The notes under the pieces: generated by a model
Databases searched by the model: none
Told to the model about the DNA's origin: nothing
What the model saw: the letters and a program-made list of their open reading frames with translations, nothing else
Shown here: positions 7,938-13,085 of the stretch, one piece after another
Numbering within the stretch: position 1 is the first letter of the stretch
How the letters are laid out: each line of letters starts with the position of its first letter
Position numbers and translations under genes: made by a program
NCBI GenBank assembly: GCA_002347475.1
Contig: DDXI01000041.1
Coordinates: 1-13,814 of the forward strand
Length of the DNA: 13,814 nucleotides
Reading direction: 5' to 3'
Origin: Peptococcaceae bacterium UBA2264
GTDB taxonomy: Bacteria > Bacillota > Desulfitobacteriia > Desulfitobacteriales > Desulfitobacteriaceae

Positions 7938-8651
7938 TCAGATTTGCCCCAGAACAGCTCTTAAAAGATTAGGCAGACCATAATTATATTTACCGGCACC
8001 ATAACCAACTTTAAGCAGTTTCATTTGAGGTAAGGGATTTTGTTCGGCTAAGGTTGAAATTAAAGCGGCACAGGTTGGAGTAATAAGCTCACCACTGACA
8101 CCTGATTCCTGAAATTCAAAGCCTGAGAGTAATTCCAAGGTTGCTGGTGCAGGTAGGGGTATAATTCCGTGAGCACACGTAACAAACCCTCTTGACCAAG
8201 GTAACAGAGAAACACGAATTTCATCGATGTTTAACTGTTCTATAGCAAGACAGGTTCCTACTATGTCAACAATGGAATCAACGGCACCTACTTCATGGAA
8301 ATGAACTTTATCAATTGTAGTACCATGAACTCTGGCTTCAGCTTCAGCTAAAGTCCGAAAAACTTGCAAAGAATTTATCCTGGCTTTTTCGGGTAATTCT
8401 CCACTGTTAATCATTTTCTCGATGTCTTGGAGATGTCGGTGATGTTTATCATGGTCTAAGACAATAACATTAACATCAGTTGCCTGAATAACTTGAATCT
8501 GGGGTGAAGTTATTTCCAGACTGAATTCCGCAAGTCCCAAGGATTGAAGTTGTTTGGTGATCAAAGCTGGATCCGCTCCAAGAGCAATTAAGGAAGCAAG
8601 AGCCATATCACCGCTAATACCTGCAAAAACATCCCAATATAAAATATGCAT
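7938..8651 (-). CDS. larC: LarC, N-terminal (LarC1) part only: nickel-pincer cofactor synthesis
   Basis: LarC inserts nickel into the pyridinium dithiocarboxylate precursor to make the nickel-pincer nucleotide used by lactate racemase and related enzymes; LarB and LarE act before it. This 237-residue product has the family start (WDVFAGISGDMALASLIALG, residues 6-25), the metal-site-like HFHEVGAVDSIVDIVG (about 118-133), PLPAPATLELLSG, ELITPTCAALISTLA and VGYGAG. It stops after LPNLLRAVLGQI. Full-length LarC is around 400 residues; the C-terminal LarC2 half, which has the nucleotide-binding and catalytic role, is absent. In Lactobacillus plantarum LarC1 and LarC2 are joined by programmed frameshifting, but here only about 57 nt remain before the terminator, so there is no room for LarC2. 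It is probably a truncated relic or a LarC1-only protein. larB remains lie 22 nt upstream, as in a larBC operon. Confidence 0.8.
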   Translation of the reverse strand: MHILYWDVFAGISGDMALASLIALGADPALITKQLQSLGLAEFSLEITSPQIQVIQATDVNVIVLDHDKHHRHLQDIEKMINSGELPEKARINSLQVFRTLAEAEARVHGTTIDKVHFHEVGAVDSIVDIVGTCLAIEQLNIDEIRVSLLPWSRGFVTCAHGIIPLPAPATLELLSGFEFQESGVSGELITPTCAALISTLAEQNPLPQMKLLKVGYGAGKYNYGLPNLLRAVLGQI

Positions 8652-8673
8652 CTCAGGGCCCCTTTCAGCTATT

Positions 8674-8781
8674 CTATCTGTTTATGAGAAATCGGCGAAT
8701 AATTGTTGACGCTAATGAAGTAGCTCCAAAACCGTTATCTATATTAACAACCCCCACTCCGGAGGCGCAACTATTGAGCAT
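8674..8781 (-). pseudogene. larB: 3' remnant of larB
   Basis: The frame ending at TAG (8674-8676) reads MLNSCASGVGVVNIDNGFGA and then about 15 more residues. This is the conserved C-terminal block of LarB (pyridinium-3,5-biscarboxylate synthase, related to AIR carboxylase PurE). The rest of the ~250-residue protein is missing. Upstream the frame runs without a stop into an ISL3-type transposase piece. The 22-nt gap to larC preserves the usual larB-larC order. Confidence 0.75.
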
Positions 8782-8916
8782 GCAGGATGTATTTTCGCAG
8801 TTATAATGATGTGCTGTAACATGCAAATATACGGATTTCCCTAAAATCGGCAGATCTTGAATCTTGCGTCTATCTGTTCTGTAGTAATATCTTGTTGTTT
8901 GCCCGCACTAAGGGCA
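8782..8916 (-). pseudogene. N-terminal remnant of an ISL3-family transposase
   Basis: Reading minus from 8916, the frame gives CP-stop-CG, then RRKIQDLPILGKSVYL and HYNCENTSC. This is the N-terminal zinc-binding region of ISL3 transposases (CPxCG, DLPILGK-VYL, a second Cys pair). A TAG at 8908-8910 sits inside the first Cys motif, so the piece is dead. It joins the larB remnant in frame at about 8781. Confidence 0.6.
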
Positions 8917-8931
8917 AACATGGCTATGAGT

Positions 8932-9066
8932 TCAAAATACTCCACATACCTCAACTCTTGCCTTGAATATAAAGGTCACCTCGACTAGGGAGGTAACTGT
9001 CACTCTCTCAATCAGCCTTCCAAACAAATTTCCATCAGACTTTTCAAGTAATGAGTTGTTATCCTT
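8932..9066 (-). pseudogene. C-terminal remnant of a large serine recombinase
   Basis: An open stretch of 44 codons ending at TGA (8932-8934) reads LFGRLIERVTVTSLVEVTF and continues IFKARVEV. This matches the conserved tail of large serine recombinases (resolvase/invertase superfamily; an L-I-x-[KR]-[IV]-x-V helix-strand, then a V-x-[FI]-x-F strand). The catalytic N-terminal domain is absent. It is evidence that an integrase-bearing element was once here. Confidence 0.5.
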
Positions 9067-9199
9067 TCAGATATGAATAATTTGATTGTCTCAATAAAAT
9101 ATCCCATATAGTACTAATCTAGAGGGAATTTTTGTTATAACGGGCCTTTGCACAGTTTCCATATTTTGAGGGGGTCGTTTTGCCCAAATCTCATAAACA

Positions 9200-9252
9200 A
9201 ATACGCGAATATCCCTTATACCCCTACCCCGTATACCCTACATTCGCGCATT
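9200..9252 (-). repeat. Stem-flanked G-quadruplex motif
   Basis: On the minus strand four G-tracts (3, 4, 4, 3) lie at 9213-9238 with loops of 5, 2 and 5 nt, satisfying the G3+N1-7 rule. The loops are TATAC, TA and TATAA. Around them, arms AATACGCGAAT (9200-9210) and ATTCGCGCATT (9242-9252) pair over 11 positions with one mismatch. The stem would bring the G-tracts together in single-stranded DNA or RNA. Function unknown. Confidence 0.65.
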
Positions 9253-9257
9253 AATGT

Positions 9258-9269
9258 ACCCCCGGGGGT
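9258..9269. repeat. 12-bp GC palindrome
   Basis: ACCCCCGGGGGT is a perfect palindrome just right of the G-quadruplex hairpin. A similar GGGGGTCG string occurs near 9171-9178. It may belong to the same element. Confidence 0.45.
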
Positions 9270-9318
9270 CGGAAAATTGTTACTTTTGCTTGTCCATGGG
9301 AACATAAACGGGCAAAAG

Positions 9319-9338
9319 AAAAAGGGGCTAAATGCCCC
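9319..9338 (-). terminator. Rho-independent terminator downstream of the rlmD remnant
   Basis: On the minus strand GGGGC-ATTTA-GCCCC is followed by TTTTTCTTTT. It lies ~20 nt after the rlmD stop, so it is probably the old rlmD terminator, now also placed to end CarD-gene transcripts. Confidence 0.75.
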
Positions 9339-9356
9339 AAAGTCCCTGATAGAAAG

Positions 9357-9419
9357 CTATTTTCGCTCTATCAACACAGCTGTCTCCACGTGCTCAGTCC
9401 AGGGAAACATATATATCTT
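9357..9419 (-). pseudogene. rlmD: 3' remnant of a 23S rRNA m5U methyltransferase gene
   Basis: The 21 codons before TAG (9357-9359) end MFPWTEHVETAVLIERK. This is the invariant C-terminus of RlmD/RumA-type 23S rRNA (uracil-5)-methyltransferases (D-M-F-P-x-T-x-H-V-E-T-V). All else of the ~450-residue enzyme is gone. It begins directly after the CarD-gene stop, so the CarD segment and the rlmD tail meet at a recombination junction near 9420. Confidence 0.7.
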
Positions 9420-9420
9420 T

Positions 9421-9915
9421 TTATGAAATTTGTCCAAGAATATATGAAGCAACCTCGTCGGGTGAAATATTCAAAACTATTGCAAATTCTTCATACAAAT
9501 GCTTTCTTGCCATTTTCAGAATATATTCATCTGTCTGCGCTATTTTTTTGCCAATAACAGATTTTTCTTCTTTCTCATGATTAATCGTCTTAATAATCTT
9601 TATCCATTCTTCGCTTTTTCCTGTTTTAAGAGCAACTTTATATTTTTCTTTTCTTTGTCTAAAATTATTAATCCAAATTGTTTTCTTTTCTGGTGTAGAA
9701 GCTATCAATGATAAAACTTCATCCTTTGTCATGAGTTCTCTCATCGAAACTTTCGGATTATTAACCGGGGTCTTAATAATCATCTTATTTTGGTAAACTG
9801 GTTGTAAAACATAGTATTCGATTTCATCATTACTTAAATTCTTTTCTTTTTTAATATCTATAATCAAGCATACTCCCGTTAAACCGTATACAACATAATC
9901 ATTGATTTTAAACAT
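9421..9915 (-). CDS. CarD/CdnL-family transcription regulator
   Basis: A 164-residue protein. The N-terminal ~60 residues (MFKINDYVVYGLTGVCLIID, then EYYVLQPVYQNKMIIKTPV) match the CarD/CdnL RNA polymerase-interacting domain, also found in Mfd, which binds the beta subunit; VVYG...GVC is its signature. The rest is a basic helical domain (MRELMTKDEVLSLI, then WINNFRQRKEKYK, and EEFAIVLNISPDEV near the end) that contacts DNA around the -10 region in studied members. Length fits the family. I chose ATG 9915 because a GGGAGA site lies 8 nt upstream; the in-frame start at 9957 has none. It is monocistronic or loosely downstream of the hemolysin III gene (117-nt gap). CarD proteins tune initiation at rRNA and stress promoters; the targets here are unknown. 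Confidence 0.8.
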   Translation of the reverse strand: MFKINDYVVYGLTGVCLIIDIKKEKNLSNDEIEYYVLQPVYQNKMIIKTPVNNPKVSMRELMTKDEVLSLIASTPEKKTIWINNFRQRKEKYKVALKTGKSEEWIKIIKTINHEKEEKSVIGKKIAQTDEYILKMARKHLYEEFAIVLNISPDEVASYILGQIS

Positions 9916-10032
9916 GATGATTCTCCCTTGCTTTAGCATAGGTACTCTGGTTATCAATTCGTTTTCTACTTGCTCAAAGTTATCTTACTAGCCATCCCAT
10001 TGCCAATCTCTTTGCAGCAACAAAACTTACAT

Positions 10033-10668
10033 CTAAAGGAACAAAAGAACACAAAGGAAATGACATACACTGCCGGCCATCACAAAAAGATGCCAGATGG
10101 CGTGATTATAAGGCCAATTATCCTTAGCATAAAATAAACATCCAACAGTATAAGCTACTCCGCCAGCTATCAACAGGATAATACCATTCATAGATATAAT
10201 TGTAATCAAATCCTTAATGGTAAACACAATAGACCAACCCATAATATTATAGAAAATAGTACTCAAATTATGAAATTTTCCTAACCAAAGGGCTTTTAGA
10301 ACAATTCCTGAGGCAGTGAGTCCCCAAACTATCCCGAATATCCACCAGCCAATTCCAGAACGCAACACGGTTAGAGCAAAGGGCGTATAAGTTCCCGCAA
10401 TAAGTAAATAAATCGATGAGTGATCAATTATTCTCAAAACCTTTTTCGCTCTTTGATTCACAATACTATGATATAAGGTAGAACCGAGGTAAAGTTCAAA
10501 TAATGTCGCCCCAAAAATTGTGAAACTTACTATTTTATATGGATCTCCAGTTTGGCTAGAAATCACAATGAGTAAAACTGCCGCGGCAATAGCTAGTAAG
10601 GCTCCCAAACCATGAGTTATGGCATTAGCGATCTCTTCGCCTTTAGTGTATGATTTTACATCTTGCAT
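10033..10668 (-). CDS. Hemolysin III / YqfA family (PAQR) membrane protein
   Basis: A 211-residue protein with seven predicted membrane helices. The N-terminus EEIANAITHGLGAL, then STLYHS, then DHSSIYLLIAGTYTPF, and the C-terminal HAIWHLFVMAGSVCHF are the hallmarks of the HlyIII/PAQR superfamily; the Ser, Asp and three His residues in these motifs form the zinc site in adiponectin receptors. The family may hydrolyse lipid amides, and in bacteria has been linked to membrane homeostasis; true haemolysis is not established for most members. ATG 10668 is preceded by a GAGGA site about 8 nt upstream. The gene appears complete. It lies between a CarD-family gene and a lysine-rich miniprotein on the same strand, with a terminator separating it from the latter. 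Confidence 0.9.
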   Translation of the reverse strand: MQDVKSYTKGEEIANAITHGLGALLAIAAAVLLIVISSQTGDPYKIVSFTIFGATLFELYLGSTLYHSIVNQRAKKVLRIIDHSSIYLLIAGTYTPFALTVLRSGIGWWIFGIVWGLTASGIVLKALWLGKFHNLSTIFYNIMGWSIVFTIKDLITIISMNGIILLIAGGVAYTVGCLFYAKDNWPYNHAIWHLFVMAGSVCHFLCVLLFL

Positions 10669-10753
10669 ATTTAGTCCTCAGCCATTCATCAATCTAATTA
10701 CTGCTTTATTTATATTTCAAAATATTCTTCCTGATATAGTTTTACCACAAACT

Positions 10754-10790
10754 AAAAAATGCCTGCCATCTTTAAAGTAGATACAGCAGG
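10754..10790 (-). terminator. Terminator of the lysine-rich miniprotein gene
   Basis: On the minus strand CCTGC...AGATGGCAGG: arms CCTGC (10762-10766) and GCAGG (10786-10790) with inner ATCT/AGAT pairing, then CATTTTTT (10754-10761). It lies ~40 nt after the stop at 10828. Confidence 0.65.
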
Positions 10791-10827
10791 TCTCCTCAGT
10801 CAATTTTGTCAGTATTATTAGATGTGA

Positions 10828-10941
10828 CTATTTAGGTTCCTTCGCAAGTTCTGTTGGAGAAGATATTGGAGCAAAAGCTTTCTTATCAGCGATTTTCTTC
10901 TTTTTCTTTTTTTCCTTGTTCTTAGGACTTTTATCTCCCAT
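10828..10941 (-). CDS. Lysine-rich 37-residue miniprotein
   Basis: ATG at 10939-10941 follows a perfect GGAGGT site at 7-nt spacing; TAG at 10828-10830. The peptide starts MGDKSPKNKEKKKKKK and goes on IADKKAFAPISSPTELAKEPK. Small proteins with the start MGDKSPK-x-KEKxKK recur as unnamed genes in several Gram-positive bacteria, so this is likely a real gene. Its extreme positive charge suggests binding to nucleic acid, ribosome or the membrane surface, but no function is established. It has its own promoter-like site (10972-11000) and terminator (10754-10790), so it forms a separate unit upstream of hemolysin III. Confidence 0.75.
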   Translation of the reverse strand: MGDKSPKNKEKKKKKKIADKKAFAPISSPTELAKEPK

Positions 10942-10971
10942 AATAACTACCTCCATTCAATCATTAACATA

Positions 10972-11000
10972 AGTATACTCTCTTATTGACATTATTGCCA
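10972..11000 (-). promoter_or_regulatory. Promoter of the lysine-rich miniprotein
   Basis: On the minus strand TGGCAA (10995-11000) and TATACT (10972-10977) are 17 nt apart. The -10 box is 31 nt before the ATG at 10941. Confidence 0.45.
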
Positions 11001-11108
11001 GCACCTGTATAAGGCAAAAATGGTCGTGGACTGCTTAACAGGCATTCTAATACCATATTTTTCAGCTTTCCCAGCTTAGCCGAGACTCAAATGGTTGGGC
11101 AAGTTATG

Positions 11109-11639
11109 TTAAACAAAATCGGCGAGCAGATTGGTGGCAATTTCATTTTGACCGCCTCTCGGCACAATGATATCCGCATACCTTTTAGAAGGTTCTACGA
11201 AAGCTTCATGCATCGGCTTGACCGTGGACAGATAACGTTTAATTGTATCATCGAAAGTACTGCTGCGTTCTTTTATGTCTCTTTCCAGGCGACGTATCAA
11301 ACGAATATCCGAATCTGCATTCACAAAAATCTTAAAATCTAAAATCGAGCGCAGTTCTGCTATTGCCAGAACCAGGATCCCTTCCAATATGGCTACCGAT
11401 TTGGGCGACATAGGCGCAGTCTTTGTAGTGCGGGTATGGATACTGTAATTTTAGATTGGGATCTCGATAGAGAAACCCTGGCGCAGCTGATTTAAGTGAG
11501 ATATTAATAATTGGCTATCAAAGGCATTCGGGTGGTCCAAGTTTAGCTTTTCCCGCTCCTCCAGGGTCAAATGCGAACGATCCAGATAGTACCAGTCCTG
11601 TGAGAGGTACGGAAAAGCATGCCCTATAGTATGAAGAGT
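11109..11639 (-). pseudogene. udk: Uridine kinase relic
   Basis: The frame reads LSQDWYYLDRSHLTLEEREK, then HPNAFDSQLLISHLNQL, then EIPI, a TAA stop (11451-11453), then VAILEGILVL, IFVNADSDIRLIRRLERDI and KRYADIIVPRGGQNE. This is the uridine/cytidine kinase family (ATP-dependent phosphorylation of uridine and cytidine). In intact members the stop position holds Tyr in the segment IPVYDY. The N-terminal P-loop (GxxGSGKT) is missing: the frame closes at 11640-11642, shortly before the inverted repeat at 11704-11765. The C-terminus is also slightly short. The gene has lost its start and its ATP site and has a nonsense codon, so it is dead; the frame from ATG 11411 covers only the C-terminal 100 residues. 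Confidence 0.8.
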
Positions 11640-11703
11640 TCAAGAATGATTAGGATTAATAATATATATTTTTTGCCTACTCATCTATGTTCGTCAATAT
11701 TTC

Positions 11704-11765
11704 CGCTAAAAAGTATGCACACCCCCACAGTAAAAATGCACCCCCTCGGTGCATACTTTTTAGCG
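11704..11765. repeat. 17-bp perfect inverted repeat with alternative inner hairpin
   Basis: Arms CGCTAAAAAGTATGCAC (11704-11720) and its exact complement (11749-11765) enclose a 28-nt loop rich in C. The loop holds ATGCACC (11736-11742), which can pair instead with GGTGCAT (11748-11754), so two mutually exclusive hairpins exist. The inner part (11716-11745) is the reverse-complement relative of the motif at 91-120. It may be an insertion-sequence end or a small non-autonomous element. Confidence 0.65.
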
Positions 11766-11828
11766 TAAAGGGTGCAAAAAGCCTTTTGCCAAGCGGATTT
11801 CTGGTTCTATACCTCCCTAAAATGCAAG

Positions 11829-11853
11829 AAAGCCCGCTAACAGCGGACTTTTT
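11829..11853. terminator. ssrA terminator, possibly bidirectional
   Basis: On the minus strand AAAGTCCGC-TGTTA-GCGGGCTTT forms a 9-bp stem with one G-U pair, starting 30 nt after the tmRNA end; the following CTTGCATT is only weakly U-rich. On the plus strand the stem is followed by a better T-run (11849-11853). Confidence 0.6.
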
Positions 11854-11872
11854 CATTGTATCAATCATTAAG
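11846..11872 (+). repeat. Direct repeat, right copy, beside ssrA
   Basis: Matches positions 1-27 with one mismatch (A at 11870 for G at 25). It overlaps the ssrA terminator on one side and ends 8 nt before the CCA end of the tmRNA. Sequence right of it, including the ssrA 3' end, is not repeated at the window start. Confidence 0.75.
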
Positions 11873-11880
11873 TTGTTTTA

Positions 11881-12233
11881 TGGTGGAGGCGAGGGGAATT
11901 GCACCCCTGTATCGAAGAACTGCCCCAACAGCATCTACGCGTGTATCCTTTACTTTAAATCTCGCCGGGCTTAACTCCTAAAGGCAGGATTCAAGTCAGG
12001 CCAGCTCGATAAAATTCCTCTGGCAACTCCGAGCATTGTTGTTAGAGTATCCTGCTGTTTTGACACCCTGGACCCTTCACCGCAGGCACAGAAGGCAGGA
12101 TGTTAGCGGCAATTAAGCTGCTAAAGCGTAATTTTCGTTTGCAATTATAAAGGTCCACCGTTTAACGAGACCAGGTGGAATCTCGACGCGCAACCCTTGT
12201 TACAGTTTCCTCGAGCGAGTCTAAAACGCCCCC
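11881..12233 (-). ncRNA. ssrA: Transfer-messenger RNA (tmRNA)
   Basis: A one-piece tmRNA of 353 nt. With SmpB it enters stalled ribosomes, adds alanine, and switches translation to its own tag, which marks the protein for ClpXP/ClpAP. The 5' end GGGGGCG (12227-12233) pairs with CGCCTCC just before ACCA (11881 end), giving a 7-bp acceptor stem with the G3-U70 wobble that alanyl-tRNA synthetase requires, discriminator A and an encoded CCA. The T arm is a 5-bp stem with loop TGCAATT. The tag frame starts at GCA 12140-12142 and reads ANENYALAA-stop. It lies 122 nt downstream of smpB on the same strand in an AT-rich spacer with promoter-like TATTAT/TATATA strings around 12242-12257. A terminator follows at 11829-11853. 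Confidence 0.95.
12113..12142 (-). other. tmRNA tag reading frame (ANENYALAA)
   Basis: Inside ssrA: resume codon GCA (12140-12142), nine codons ANENYALAA, stop TAA (12113-12115). With the tRNA-borne alanine the appended peptide is AANENYALAA. It differs from the E. coli tag (ANDENYALAA) only by lacking the Asp. The LAA end is the ClpX recognition signal. Confidence 0.93.
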
Positions 12234-12355
12234 ATAGTTATTTATCTATATAATACATCATATTCTTCTAATAGTAAATAGTTATTTATAATTATTTTAA
12301 ATTACTATTGTCATGCTTATCCTGAATTGATTGAGATATTAAGCTGACTATTATC

Positions 12356-12823
12356 TCAATACTTGTTTCGCTCCCGCAAATGTCTTTCGATCTCCCGTTT
12401 GGCATCTTTTTCAGCCATGTCCTGACGTTTGTCATAGTTCTTTTTACCGCGGCAGACAGCCAGGTCGATTTTCGCTAACCCCTGTTTTAAATATATGCGC
12501 AGTGGAATGAGGGTCAATCCCTGAAGCTGAATCTTACCGATAAGTTTAGCTATTTCCGAGCGATGCAGCAAAAGTTTTCTTTTCCGCAACGGATCATGGT
12601 TAAAACGGTTCCCCTGCTCATAGGGGCTGATATGCATCTGATACAGCCATAATTCACCATTTTCCAGGCGGGCGTAACTGTCCTTGAGATTTACCCGGCC
12701 GTGGCGAACAGATTTTATTTCTGTTCCGGTCAGGATAATACCGGCCTCAACCCGTTCCTCGATAAAATAATCATGATAAGCTTTCCGATTTTCTGCTATT
12801 ACTTTGATTCCTTCAGATGCCAT
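12356..12823 (-). CDS. smpB: SsrA-binding protein SmpB
   Basis: A 155-residue RNA-binding protein that holds the tRNA-like part of tmRNA and reads the empty mRNA channel in trans-translation. Family features run in order: AENRKAYHDYFIEERVEAGI at ~10-29, LTGTEIKSVRHGRVNLKDSY (~32-51), the OB-fold strands to ~125, KIDLAVCRGKKNYDKRQ, and a basic helical tail (AEKDAKREIERHLRERNKY) that inserts into the ribosome. Length is typical. The ATG at 12823 follows a GGGAGGT site at close spacing. The stop lies inside a short inverted repeat (12331-12338/12352-12359) that lacks a T-run, so transcripts may run on into ssrA. The order smpB-ssrA is the common one in Firmicutes. Confidence 0.95.
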   Translation of the reverse strand: MASEGIKVIAENRKAYHDYFIEERVEAGIILTGTEIKSVRHGRVNLKDSYARLENGELWLYQMHISPYEQGNRFNHDPLRKRKLLLHRSEIAKLIGKIQLQGLTLIPLRIYLKQGLAKIDLAVCRGKKNYDKRQDMAEKDAKREIERHLRERNKY

Positions 12824-12925
12824 TTACCTCCCCCCTTTCCATTCTCTTGATTCCTCATTTTGGTTAATTCCCTGCTTAAGTTTAACACAAGATAATTTTT
12901 CCTGCCACCGGCCAGTAAGAGTGCA

Positions 12926-12957
12926 GGAAGGGTGCTTCACTCTCAAAGCACCCTTCC
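12926..12957. terminator. Hairpin between hppA and smpB, terminator-like
   Basis: GGAAGGGTGCTT (12926-12937) and AAGCACCCTTCC (12946-12957) pair over 12 bp with an 8-nt loop. No T-run follows on either strand, so it may be a processing or stability element rather than a classical terminator. Confidence 0.5.
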
Positions 12958-13001
12958 CGCTGCAGCCTCTGGCTAATTGTTAGCCGCTTATTCTATTTCC
13001 G

Positions 13002-13040
13002 GCTCAGGCAAATTCTTTCTACTCTTGCCTTTGCCTGAGC
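13002..13040. repeat. 11-bp inverted repeat downstream of hppA
   Basis: GCTCAGGCAAA (13002-13012) is exactly complementary to TTTGCCTGAGC (13030-13040) with a 17-nt loop, 46 nt after the hppA stop. A smaller hairpin GGCTA/TAGCC lies at 12971-12985. Likely part of the hppA 3' end; no T-run. Confidence 0.5.
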
Positions 13041-13085
13041 AAATGTACAAAAATTAACTTTTGTCATCCCCGATCATCTGTTTTT

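Noticed and set aside
9201..9252. CRISPR-like repeat reading of the TATACCC units.
   Set aside because: Units are only 7-9 nt, not regularly spaced, and there are no spacers or cas genes.
10985..11012. Plus-strand TTGACA with TATAAG 16 nt later.
   Set aside because: It would drive transcription antisense to the dead uridine kinase; no plus-strand gene follows, so it is probably chance.
11881..11910. ssrA 3' end as a classical attachment site duplicated at the left edge.
   Set aside because: The duplicated sequence stops 8 nt before the tmRNA end, so the CCA/T-arm part is not repeated in this window.
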